A stretch of 49,526 nucleotides of DNA. It comes from JAFAGX01 sp035501575 (GTDB taxonomy: Bacteria; Acidobacteriota; Terriglobia; Terriglobales; Acidobacteriaceae). The stretch covers positions 1 to 49,526 of the forward strand of contig DATJVZ010000159.1 in NCBI GenBank assembly GCA_035501575.1, in the 5' to 3' direction. The notes under the pieces were generated by a model. The model had not been told where the DNA came from. It worked only from the letters and a program-made list of their open reading frames with translations, and made no database searches. Of the stretch, positions 18,085 through 27,220 are shown piece by piece. Positions within the stretch are counted from its first letter, which is position 1. Each line of letters starts with the position of its first letter. The position numbers and the translations under genes are program-made.

Positions 18085-18090
18085 ATTATA
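18085..18090 (-). promoter_or_regulatory. Candidate -10 element of aspS
   Basis: A perfect TATAAT on the minus strand, 35 bp upstream of the aspS GTG and inside an A/T-rich pocket of an otherwise GC-rich gap. No good TTGACA-type -35 is visible at 16-18 bp. It also sits in the loop of a CCGAG/CTCGG inverted repeat, so a regulatory hairpin is an alternative. Confidence 0.35.
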
Positions 18091-18211
18091 AATGCTCGGA
18101 CTGCGCCGTGCTGCTCGGGCAGCCTGATTCAGCCGGTGTACCTAGGGCTCGCTTCGCAGCCTGCGCGGCAGCTGTAGCGTTACGATCCGGTCCATCTGGG
18201 AGACGATCGGT

Positions 18212-18862
18212 TCACCGGAGGAGTTCCGCGATTTCTTGCGGTCGGTCGACGACCACATCCGGGGGAGCTTCGCCGAGTGTGTGAGGCGCGAAACCATACC
18301 TCACACCGCAGGTCCAAACACCGGCATTACGCCCCGTGATCACATCAATCGACGAGTCGCCGATGATGAGGGCGTCTTCGGCTCGCGTCTTGGTCTCGCG
18401 CAAGATCACCCGTACTCCGTGAGGATCGGGTTTTTTGGTGGGAAAGCTGTTCCCTCCATAGACGTGTACAAAAAATTCTGCCAGACCCAGCGCTTCCACG
18501 ATCGCTCGCGACGGATTGACGGGTTTATTCGAAAGCACAAACATTTGCCGATGCGATTGCTTGCCATTACGGATGGCTTCGAGCATCTCCCTCACCCCTT
18601 CGTAAACCCTGGTGTGGTCGAGTTTGTGGATCCCGTAGTAGTGCAGAAAGTAGTCCAGGGCCTGCTTTACGAAGGCCTCATCCTTGGGGTCTCCTAGAGC
18701 GCGCCGAATCAGCATCGGAGCCCCATCTCCCACATATGAAGCAATGACGTCCCCGGGAAGCTCCGGCCGATCAACGTGGCGGAGCGTGGCGTTGACGGAA
18801 TGAATGAGGTCCAGGCGGGAGTCGATGAGCGTGCCGTCCAGATCGAACATCAGCAGTTTCAT
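18212..18862 (-). CDS. HAD-family phosphatase, phosphoglycolate-phosphatase-like
   Basis: 216 aa from ATG 18862, placed so that the HAD motif I (FDLDGTLIDS) is near the N-terminus as usual; an ATG at 18898 would add 12 residues. Neither start has a clear ribosome site. Motif II is the SNKP of MFVLSNKP, motif III the Lys of FPTKKPDP, and motif IV IGDSSIDVITGRNAG. A helical cap lies at about 15-85. This is the Gph/PGMB-type subfamily. Phosphoglycolate is the likeliest substrate, but pyrophosphatase or other sugar-phosphate activity is possible. It lies upstream of aspS with about 160 bp between. Confidence 0.85.
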   Translation of the reverse strand: MKLLMFDLDGTLIDSRLDLIHSVNATLRHVDRPELPGDVIASYVGDGAPMLIRRALGDPKDEAFVKQALDYFLHYYGIHKLDHTRVYEGVREMLEAIRNGKQSHRQMFVLSNKPVNPSRAIVEALGLAEFFVHVYGGNSFPTKKPDPHGVRVILRETKTRAEDALIIGDSSIDVITGRNAGVWTCGVRYGFAPHTLGEAPPDVVVDRPQEIAELLR

Positions 18863-19000
18863 CGCGGCCGGGTCAAACGGTTGGTGGAAGCGGATCATGC
18901 CGGATTCGAGGATAGCATTGGGCGATCGAAACGCACGTTTTCTTCTTTTCTCAGCTCACCCAGTCCGCCTTCCCAGCAAACTCTCCTGCTAGAATGCTTT

Positions 19001-19747
19001 GTGCTCCGAAACCTGGCTATGATTTTGCTCGGCCCTGGATTGGTTTGGATCGCACTAGGGCAGCAGCAACCCCCGGTCAAAGTGAATGTGCTCAATGTGT
19101 GCGCCCCTGCCCAGGAGGAACAGCAGCAAATCGCGTCGGCACTGGGTCGTATTCCCCAGAGGTCCTCTTTCGGCGAGGAATTCGAGATTGATAGGGGCCA
19201 TTCCATTGTCGACCAGGTCGCGGACGCTCGCGAAAGAGGCGATCCGGAGCCGGCGTCTTCGGAAAAGGGGACGGCAGACTGGGTGCGGATACGGCGCGAG
19301 TTCCCATCCTCCTCCTCGTTTTCGAGGGTCCAGTATTCCTTCAGCCGCGATCCGAGTAGCATGGTTGAGACCCTGGTTTTTCTGCTGCGCGATCCGAAGG
19401 ACCTGATGCAGATTGCCATCGAAGCCCGCGCCTCGGCGGTGAGTACGCCAGCCAACATGGTGGCGACGAACACCCCTGCCAGCCGCATCAAGCTCGAGCG
19501 CTTCGGGAAATCGTCGATCGTGCTGTCGCGCTGTTTGGGATCCCCAGACCATCCGGCTCCGGATCAAAGTGCTTACGAGCCCTTGTTCCAGAGCGCATCG
19601 GTGCTTGCCGCCAAGTACCGCGATTTGCTGGGAGTACGGCGGACGATTCCGGCAGAGCTCTCGCGCCTGGCGCCCTCGGGAAGCGCCCCGCCGAAAGCTC
19701 TGAAACCGCCGGCGACCAAAGCGGCGTCCCAGGACCAGCCGCACTAG
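19001..19747 (+). CDS. Secreted protein of unknown function
   Basis: 248 aa from GTG 19001, which gives an LRNLAMILLGPGLVWIALGQ signal peptide; ATG 19019 would remove its basic end. The mature part begins QQQPPVKVNVLNVCAPAQ and has a predicted alternating helix/strand core (ALGRIPQRSSFGEEFEIDRG; YSFSRDPSSMVETLVFLLRD; SSIVLSRCLG). The tail is Ala/Pro/Lys-rich. I know this as a conserved hypothetical type in Acidobacteriota but cannot name a family. It lies immediately upstream of trxB (44 bp) and may share its transcript. Confidence 0.7.
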   Translation: MLRNLAMILLGPGLVWIALGQQQPPVKVNVLNVCAPAQEEQQQIASALGRIPQRSSFGEEFEIDRGHSIVDQVADARERGDPEPASSEKGTADWVRIRREFPSSSSFSRVQYSFSRDPSSMVETLVFLLRDPKDLMQIAIEARASAVSTPANMVATNTPASRIKLERFGKSSIVLSRCLGSPDHPAPDQSAYEPLFQSASVLAAKYRDLLGVRRTIPAELSRLAPSGSAPPKALKPPATKAASQDQPH

Positions 19748-19791
19748 CCCTGAACCGAAAGGCTGTTGGCTTTCATCCAATCATCTTCATT

Positions 19792-20727
19792 ATGGAAAGC
19801 AATGTCCGCAACGTGGTCATCATCGGCTCCGGTTGCTCCGGGCACACGGCCGCGTTATATACGGCGCGCGCCAACTTACGCCCTTTGGTGATCGAGGGAC
19901 ATGAGCCCGGTGGGCAGCTCTCCCTCACCACGCTGGTCGAGAATTTCCCCGGCTTTCCCGAGGGCATTCAGGGACCGGAACTGGTCGAGAACATGCGCAA
20001 GCAGGCGGCGCGCTTCGGCGGCGAATATAAGCTCGCGCACGTCACCAGCGTGGACCTGAGCGTCCGGCCCTTCCGTATCCATATCGGTCACGAAGTTGTC
20101 CATGCCCGTACCTTGATCATTGCCAGCGGAGCCTCGGCGCGCTGGCTGGGTCTGAAGCATGAACAGCAGCTCATCGGACATGGCGTCTCTTCTTGCGCAA
20201 CCTGCGACGGGTTTTTCTTCACCGGCAAGGAGGTCGCCGTGATTGGCGGAGGCGATTCCGCCATGGAGGAAGCTATATTCTTAAGCCGGTTCGCGACCAA
20301 GGTGACCCTGATCCACCGCCGCGACAGCTTCCGTGCGTCCAAGATCATGCTGGAGCGCGCGCAACGCAACGACAAGATTCATTTCCTCACCGACACTGTG
20401 GTCGAAGATGTATACGACGTTGCCAAGCAGGAAGTAACGGGTTTGAAGCTGAAGAACCCGAAGACCGGAGGTGTTTGGGACTTTCCCACCCATGGGATGT
20501 TTCTGGGAATCGGCCACATCCCGAACACCGCGCTCTTCCGAAAGCAACTCAGCATGGACAAAGACGGGTACCTGAAGACCAAGGACTACGTGTTTACCCG
20601 CGTTAAAGGTGTTTATGCCTGTGGCGATGTACAGGACCGTCGCTACCGACAAGCCATCACCGCGGCGGGGTCGGGCTGCATGGCCGCGCTCGAAGCGGAG
20701 AGGTTTCTCGAAGAGCAAGGAACGTAG
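19792..20727 (+). CDS. trxB: Thioredoxin reductase
   Basis: 311 aa. FAD-binding GSGCSGHTAA near residue 12 (Cys in place of the usual Pro-Ala), then the redox-active CATC at 135-138. The NADPH-binding VIGGGDSAMEEA follows at about 150, with HRRDSFRAS after it. The C-terminal FAD contact GDVQDRRYRQAITAAGSGC is present. It reduces thioredoxin with NADPH in the cytoplasm. No thioredoxin gene is adjacent. Proline dehydrogenase follows on the same strand after about 140 bp. Confidence 0.95.
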   Translation: MESNVRNVVIIGSGCSGHTAALYTARANLRPLVIEGHEPGGQLSLTTLVENFPGFPEGIQGPELVENMRKQAARFGGEYKLAHVTSVDLSVRPFRIHIGHEVVHARTLIIASGASARWLGLKHEQQLIGHGVSSCATCDGFFFTGKEVAVIGGGDSAMEEAIFLSRFATKVTLIHRRDSFRASKIMLERAQRNDKIHFLTDTVVEDVYDVAKQEVTGLKLKNPKTGGVWDFPTHGMFLGIGHIPNTALFRKQLSMDKDGYLKTKDYVFTRVKGVYACGDVQDRRYRQAITAAGSGCMAALEAERFLEEQGT

Positions 20728-20870
20728 TCTGCTCAAGCCTTCAGCCGCCTCGTCGCCAGTTCAGTGCATCGGACAACTCCACGCAGAGATCGCCGACTGT
20801 GGTACAAATTTCAGTGAACCATGTACCTGCCGCGAAATTGTCAGGCCAACGAGGCGCTTGCAGGTAACCT

Positions 20871-21797
<927 letters not shown>

Positions 21798-21810
21798 GGC
21801 TCAGCCGGTC

Positions 21811-22431
21811 TTACTCTTCCGGCGGTGCCTCGTTGGGCTCGGCAGGAGCCAGCGGCAGCCGCGATGCGTTGTTCAGCATCTCGCGCTCCTGAGGGGTGAA
21901 ACGGCTCTTGTAGGGGTCAGAATCAATCAACCGCTGGCGCGCGTCCGGTGGCATGGCGCGCAAGGATTGCACCGCGTTGCGAATCGCCTGTCGCCGTTCG
22001 GGCGGGAGTTGTTGCATCTGGGCATGCAATTGCCGCGCCTGAGACTTTTGCTCGGGAGTCAAATGCTCCCAGGTCTCCATGCGGTTGAGCATTCGATCCT
22101 GCTGCTCAGTAGGGATGCCATTAAAGCGCTGTAGAGAGTTACGCAACTGCTGCTGCCGCCAGGGTGGAAGATTGCGGAACTGCGGATCGCTTTCGAGCGC
22201 CTTGCGCTGCTGCTCAGGCGTCAGATTTCGGTGCTCGCGCAGCCATTGCCCGGAGTGAGCCTGGTTCGGATGGGGCTGGTTCGGGCGGGGTACATTTTGG
22301 GGATGACCCTGGTTCGGAGCTGGACGGGGCGGACTTTCATGACGGTTCTGGGCGCAGAAACCAATAGGAGCGAACAGCAGCATAGCAATCGCCACCGTCA
22401 TCGCTGCCAAAACTGACTTAATCCGCAACAC
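21811..22431 (-). CDS. Secreted DUF3106 family protein
   Basis: 206 aa with a signal peptide (cleavage near GFCA-QN, residue 27). A Pro/Asn/His-rich linker (30-60) is followed by tandem helical units with the DUF3106 look: NLTPEQQRKALESDPQFRNL, PPWRQQQLRNSLQRFNGIP, LTPEQKSQARQLHAQMQQLP. This is an extracytoplasmic, helix-rich, Gln/Arg-rich protein. It lies 38 bp downstream of the anti-sigma gene and is likely the third gene of the ECF operon. A sensor or effector role in that envelope response is an inference. Confidence 0.85.
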   Translation of the reverse strand: MLRIKSVLAAMTVAIAMLLFAPIGFCAQNRHESPPRPAPNQGHPQNVPRPNQPHPNQAHSGQWLREHRNLTPEQQRKALESDPQFRNLPPWRQQQLRNSLQRFNGIPTEQQDRMLNRMETWEHLTPEQKSQARQLHAQMQQLPPERRQAIRNAVQSLRAMPPDARQRLIDSDPYKSRFTPQEREMLNNASRLPLAPAEPNEAPPEE

Positions 22432-22469
22432 CTCTCCGTTCCCCGTTCCGCCGAAACCACTGATCGAAC

Positions 22470-22943
22470 TTATGGATTCGCGCTCACATCCTGCTGAACC
22501 TGGAGATCGTCGAGCAGCTCGAAATCCGAATACAGATCGCTGTTCTTGTCGAGCGCCTGCAAGTCACCCACCGCTGAACCGGGGAGCGCCGCTACTGGCC
22601 CGGATTCGGCACCATGACGGTACCCAGCATCGGTGCGGAATAAAGCCACACTCATGACCATCAAGACTGCCAAGGAAGCGGCCAGGATGGGTTTGCGGAG
22701 CCAGAACAGCCATCCCGTTGGCTTGGCTCGCTCCTCCCGTATTCGCGCCATCAGCTTCACATCAAAGTACGGCGAGAGCTCCGGTGCTTGCCACTGGTCG
22801 AGCAACGCCATCGTCTGCCGGAATTCCTCGAACTGGCCCCGACAAAGGGCGCAGTCCTTCAGATGTTCATTCATTTCCGGGCTAGCCGCGCTGAGGCCTG
22901 CGGCCAGGTCCGGCATCAGTGCTGAAATTTCCTTGCATTTCAT
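22470..22943 (-). CDS. Zinc-finger anti-sigma factor (ZAS type), membrane-bound
   Basis: 157 aa from ATG 22943, where GAAGG lies eight bases upstream. GTG 22958, which overlaps the sigma stop in a GTGA pattern, is the alternative start. The N-terminal ZAS domain has the H-x3-C-x2-C zinc motif (HLKDCALC), with an earlier Cys in MKCKE. One transmembrane helix follows (PILAASLAVLMVMSVALF, about 88-105), then an acidic periplasmic tail with repeated DLxxD elements. It should hold the neighbouring ECF sigma factor inactive at the inner membrane until an envelope signal is sensed. Confidence 0.9.
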   Translation of the reverse strand: MKCKEISALMPDLAAGLSAASPEMNEHLKDCALCRGQFEEFRQTMALLDQWQAPELSPYFDVKLMARIREERAKPTGWLFWLRKPILAASLAVLMVMSVALFRTDAGYRHGAESGPVAALPGSAVGDLQALDKNSDLYSDFELLDDLQVQQDVSANP

Positions 22944-22954
22944 AACCATTACCT

Positions 22955-23737
22955 TCACAAAAACTCTTTCAACTGCACACGCAAAGTCTCATAGGCGCGG
23001 AACAGCAACGACTTCGTCGCCGATTCACTGAGCTTCAAAACCTGTGCGATCTGGCGATAATCCATCTGCTGGTACTTGTGCATGATGACCGCCAGGCGCT
23101 GCCGCTCCGGCAAAGCGTGAACCTTCTGGCGAATCGCCGCCATGCGTTCCCGCTGCAGGATCGCCTCCTCCGCCGTGAGAGACGTATCCGGCACATCCAT
23201 GGTCAGTCCTGTGTCTTGGTCCGGCTCATCGACACTAACCATGACTTCGGGGCGTTCGTGCCGCGTATCGCGCACGTAGTTCACTGCCAGATTGGTGGCG
23301 ATGCGGTACAACCAAGTGCTGAACTTTGCGCTGGGCTCGTAACTCTCCCGCGAACGGTACACACGCAGGAACACCTCTTGAGCCAGATCTTCGGCTGCAG
23401 CCGCATTGTGCGCCATCCGATACATGAAGCTCACCATCGGGCGGCGATATTTCTGCACCAAATACGCGAAAGCCGAATCGTCCCCAGCCTTTACCCGCAG
23501 CATGACGTCGGCGTCACTTGTTCCGTCATATGTCTGAGACACGTTTCGTTGCGTCTGCATCTCAGACGTTACGCCCGCCATTGCGAGCAACCCGCGGTCA
23601 ACAGCTGCGCTGCTCACACTAGTGTCAACCCTTTCCTGAGGTGAAAGTTGTGTCGATTGTGGGTCGGAAACTGGTGCGGAAGTCCCAGCGGAAGAATAGC
23701 CTAGGGGTGCTTGATCCGGCATTGGTTTGCGCGGCAT
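22955..23737 (-). CDS. ECF RNA polymerase sigma factor (RpoE-like)
   Basis: 260 aa from ATG 23737; ATG 23581 (MAGVTSEMQ) is an alternative and would remove a disordered Ser/Pro-rich extension of about 52 residues. Region 2 runs at about 80-150 (DSAFAYLVQKYRRPMVSFMY; DLAQEVFLRVYRSRESY; FSTWLYRIATNLAVNYVRD). Region 4 is at about 205-258 (LPERQRLAVIMHKYQQMDYR, then a helix-turn-helix QIAQVLKLSESATKSLLFRA). It is coupled to its anti-sigma factor by start/stop overlap. Autoregulation is typical of such pairs but no promoter motif is certain here. Confidence 0.93.
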   Translation of the reverse strand: MPRKPMPDQAPLGYSSAGTSAPVSDPQSTQLSPQERVDTSVSSAAVDRGLLAMAGVTSEMQTQRNVSQTYDGTSDADVMLRVKAGDDSAFAYLVQKYRRPMVSFMYRMAHNAAAAEDLAQEVFLRVYRSRESYEPSAKFSTWLYRIATNLAVNYVRDTRHERPEVMVSVDEPDQDTGLTMDVPDTSLTAEEAILQRERMAAIRQKVHALPERQRLAVIMHKYQQMDYRQIAQVLKLSESATKSLLFRAYETLRVQLKEFL

Positions 23738-23991
23738 CAGGTTCAGCAGGTTCCGCTCTGGTCCCTCCTCTCGGGCCCTTAGCTGGGAAGCTGCGCTTAC
23801 CAGGCTACCACGAACGGCCCGCCCGTCAAGCTGTTTATTTACTACAAGATAGCTGCCTGTGCGGAGAATTTGGAGGGGTCGGACGGCCTCCCCGGGGCCA
23901 AGTTAAGGATAGCCTCACCGGGCCAAGGTGACGGAGATTCGACCGCCATCTGCCCGGAACCCAACCAACGCGAGCGTTACCACCGTGAGCG

Positions 23992-26181
23992 TTACCGAGG
24001 TTTGCTGCCAGCCCAGGCTTTGAGTAAGGTGAAAACGTCGACGCTGCCTATCCCGCTGGCAAAGTCATACCCCGGCTTCGCCGGGTAGGTAGGCTCATAC
24101 TTGTGGTTCACCAGCGACATGACACCGTTCGTGCCGCTGGGGATATAACAATTGAACGTGCCGAGCGCGGCGTTGGTGTTGGGGTTCGTGAGCGGCAGAC
24201 AATTCACGTCCATATCGCCAAAGGTCACGTCGTGGAACACGCAGCCTGGGTTTACCTTCGCGCCCAGTTTGGAGTTACAGGCTGACTGGGGCAGTTTCTG
24301 GTTTTGCAGGAAGCTAAGGAAGTAATAGACATAGTTGGGGTTTCCCTGGCGTTGGTTGTCTACCGACTCGTTGATCAGCGCCTGCACGCCGGCCATGATC
24401 GGAGCGCCGAAGGAAGTGCCACCGGCTCCGGCCCAGAGTTCAGGGTGACCAGCCACGCAGGGGGACCCGCCAAAGTTGGGATCGGAGTAGCAAATTACGT
24501 AGTAGTGTCCCCAGAATCCGTTGGATGCGAACATGGTGATATCGGGAATGTCGCGCACACCGTCGTGCGGTATTCCGGCAGCGAGGTATTGATACTGTGG
24601 CTTGGGATAGCCTTTGCAGCTGCCAGCAACAATTCCCGAGGTGGCGGGGGCTCCGAAAAAGCAGCTGCTAGCTCCGCCGCTGCCGGCCGCAACCACCAGG
24701 AATTCTTCACCGAACGCCGAGTTGCAGAAACCATTGGCGCCGTAAGGAGCAGCAAATCCTACAAAGGTAGAGACAAGCCGGCCGGCGCACGAGTCGTTCC
24801 AAGGAATCTCCGGGATGTAGCTCTTGGCCGAGGTAAAAAACTGCCGATTGGTAGCATTCCAATAGGTTGCGCTTTGGTTCAAGAAGGTATCTGCGAAGTC
24901 GGTTCCGCCGACGGCAACGTTGAATTGGGTAGTGGCGAAGCCGCTCACATTGAGGCCACTGACCGCCGCCGGAGCGAACTGATCCGTACTGTCGGCGCCG
25001 GCATCTCCGGCTGCCACATAGATGGAGACGCCGCGTAGGACTGCCAGGCGGTAGAGCTGGTTGATGTAGGCGTTAAAGCTTGCGCCATTCTGGCTTTCGG
25101 ATTGGCCGTAACTGATGCTAATGATCCCAGGCGGGGGCGCGACCCTGGTGAGCAGGTTTTGCATGGCGATAAAACCGCCGAAGTTGGTGTTGGTATCGGC
25201 ACACGAGGCCACGACAATGGCCGCGTTCGGAGCGGCCGCACTCGACCACTCCGCATCCACTTCGGCTTCGCCGTCATCCGGGTTGACTCCGGGATCCATA
25301 CAAGTAAGGCCATGCGAGAAATTCTTCGATGGCTGCGGATGGACCTGGGCGAGTGAAGCAAGGGGAAATCTGGATTGCAGGCCGAAGGTGCGACGGAACA
25401 TAGTCCAGTCCGCTGCGGAAAAAATGTCGCTGTCCTCAACCACCACAATCGTCTCATCCTTACCGGTGATGCCGGCCTTATAAACGGGATTGATATCGTA
25501 AATGGTTGACAGATCGCCGGGGACCACAGCGAACGGGAAGTCGGGATTACCAGTACTAAACTGCTTGCGGGGAAGGACATTGGCGTGCGGGCGGAAATCG
25601 TTCATGGAGATGACCCCGTCAACTGCCGGTGCGAGCGCCGCTGGAATCTGAGGATCGTGGATGTTCGCGATGTGGCGCACGCCATTCACCTCGATCGTCT
25701 CGATCGTGGTGTGGAAGGCCTCGCGGATCGCACCGGCAGGACCGGAAAAATCAATCACCCCGTTGGCGGGATAGACGGCATTGACAGTGAAGCCATGGAG
25801 TTCGAGCCAGGCGGAAACGGTATGGATATCTTCGCGGGTCGGGCCGAAACGGTCCTCAATGTCTGCGAGGGAAAGCCACTGGTGGTAGGAGGAAGAAGAA
25901 GGGTCGTGCAGGTTTTTGATCACTGCCTCGACGTCCGCCTCTTGTGAGGGCGACATCTTCATCTGCAAATACATGTGCGACATCTGCAGATTGTCGGAAA
26001 CCGGCCCCAAATCGCGAGCAAATTGAACCTCCGGCCGTATGTTGCCAGCTAAGGTGACAAGATCTGCCTCATTGATCTGTTCAGAAATCAGGGCATGAGA
26101 CGCCGCACGCGACTGCGCGTACCCCTGGGCGAGATAAACCACCAGTAAAGCCAGCGCGGTACTTGTGATCTTTTGCGACAT
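23992..26181 (-). CDS. Sedolisin (S53) family protease, pro-kumamolisin type
   Basis: 729 aa from ATG 26181 with AAGGAG eight bases upstream. A signal peptide at 1-22 is followed by the pro-kumamolisin activation domain (about 45-200, QWLSLADIEDRFGPTREDIH near 101). The catalytic domain carries the Glu/Asp pair in GEAEVDAEW (E305, D309), the oxyanion Asp near 393 (AAGDAGADS) and the nucleophile Ser590 in GGTSFGAPIMAG. The C-terminal calcium-site Asp residues lie at 651-657 and in GYDFASGIGSVD. It is a secreted, probably acid-active endopeptidase. It is divergent from the secreted protein at 26448. Confidence 0.96.
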   Translation of the reverse strand: MSQKITSTALALLVVYLAQGYAQSRAASHALISEQINEADLVTLAGNIRPEVQFARDLGPVSDNLQMSHMYLQMKMSPSQEADVEAVIKNLHDPSSSSYHQWLSLADIEDRFGPTREDIHTVSAWLELHGFTVNAVYPANGVIDFSGPAGAIREAFHTTIETIEVNGVRHIANIHDPQIPAALAPAVDGVISMNDFRPHANVLPRKQFSTGNPDFPFAVVPGDLSTIYDINPVYKAGITGKDETIVVVEDSDIFSAADWTMFRRTFGLQSRFPLASLAQVHPQPSKNFSHGLTCMDPGVNPDDGEAEVDAEWSSAAAPNAAIVVASCADTNTNFGGFIAMQNLLTRVAPPPGIISISYGQSESQNGASFNAYINQLYRLAVLRGVSIYVAAGDAGADSTDQFAPAAVSGLNVSGFATTQFNVAVGGTDFADTFLNQSATYWNATNRQFFTSAKSYIPEIPWNDSCAGRLVSTFVGFAAPYGANGFCNSAFGEEFLVVAAGSGGASSCFFGAPATSGIVAGSCKGYPKPQYQYLAAGIPHDGVRDIPDITMFASNGFWGHYYVICYSDPNFGGSPCVAGHPELWAGAGGTSFGAPIMAGVQALINESVDNQRQGNPNYVYYFLSFLQNQKLPQSACNSKLGAKVNPGCVFHDVTFGDMDVNCLPLTNPNTNAALGTFNCYIPSGTNGVMSLVNHKYEPTYPAKPGYDFASGIGSVDVFTLLKAWAGSKPR

Positions 26182-26447
26182 GAAGTCTTCTCCTTGTGCA
26201 GAACTTAGGCCACGCTCTACGCACTCATCCGCACGAAGAGCCGAACCAGGGAGAAGTGGGCAATAAGTGTTCGGCGAATGCGGGGAATCTCGAAGGTCAA
26301 CTGATCGTGGGAGAGTACCGCAGGCGAGGCGCAAAATCAAGAAAGTTATCCAAGCTGGGTAGGCTCAAACCTGAGTTGGCGGCAACTTGTCTACGCCTCG
26401 TGATAGTTGTATCTTCTGATCCCAGATTGGTAGCGAACGGAGGAGAC

Positions 26448-26978
26448 ATGAAACGCTGCTCGGCTGGCTTTCTACTCGCGATAACCGTACTTGAAAGTTT
26501 ACTGATGCGCGCCGAGACCAACGAGGCCAAGATCAAACGTGCGCTGTCAGCAGCGCCACCGGCCGTTGCGAAAGCAGCTAAGGTTGTGGATATCGATGAC
26601 CAAGGCAAGATGACGGTGCTGCGCGAAGGGACGAACGGTTTCACTTGCTTCCCCGGACATCCCGGCGTAGTGGGGGATGTTGCCATATGTGCGGATCAAC
26701 CTACGATGCAGTGGATGAGCGATCTTATGGCGCGCAAACCTAAGCCGACGAACACCGAACCCGGCGTCGCCTACATGCTCGGCGGTGGAAGCGATTGGAG
26801 CGCGACCGATCCTTTCGCTACCTCCGGTACCCCCATCCAAGAGCCACCGCACTGGATGCTGATGTGGCCATTGGATCCCCAGACCAGTGGACTTCCCGCA
26901 ACCCCTAAGCAGACGGGAACCTGGATTATGTATGCCGGAACCCCTTGGGCGCACCTGATGATCAACCAGCGTCCGTAA
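26448..26978 (+). CDS. Small secreted protein of unknown function
   Basis: 176 aa from ATG 26448 with GGAGGAGA just upstream; the longer open frame was not used. Signal peptide: CSAGFLLAITVLESLLMRAE, cleavage near residue 20. The mature protein contains KIKRALSAAPPAVAKAAKVV, then LREGTNGFTCFPGHPGV with a Cys, and GVAYMLGGGSDWSATDPFAT. The last part has HLMINQRP at the C-terminus. I recognise this sequence style from a conserved hypothetical family but know no function. It is divergent from the S53 protease. Confidence 0.75.
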   Translation: MKRCSAGFLLAITVLESLLMRAETNEAKIKRALSAAPPAVAKAAKVVDIDDQGKMTVLREGTNGFTCFPGHPGVVGDVAICADQPTMQWMSDLMARKPKPTNTEPGVAYMLGGGSDWSATDPFATSGTPIQEPPHWMLMWPLDPQTSGLPATPKQTGTWIMYAGTPWAHLMINQRP

Positions 26979-27220
26979 GGGAAGAAGGGCTTGATAGGCT
27001 ACTCGACCGACCTCAGGAGCGACGGACTGCGGCAGCGATCGAAGCAATGTCAGGCCTGCGAATGGCGCCGAAACTCCCACGCCCTCCCGTAAGTTGTTGA
27101 TCCACAACGATTCGATAGGCCCTTTTGGTCGAAGCGGCTAAGTTGCCCTCGACATTAATTAAGGATAGAAGGGCGACGGTCGCGGTCGCAACCGGTTGCT
27201 TCCTTTATTAGGTATTGAAA

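Noticed and set aside
19055..19780. 241-codon minus-strand gene opposite the secreted protein
   Set aside because: It is an Arg/Gly-rich antisense frame of the secreted protein at 19001-19747, which has a signal peptide and better composition.
26979..27220. Detached Fis-type DNA-binding domain after the sigma-54 activator
   Set aside because: All three minus-strand frames were read and none shows a helix-turn-helix pattern, so the domain is missing rather than shifted.
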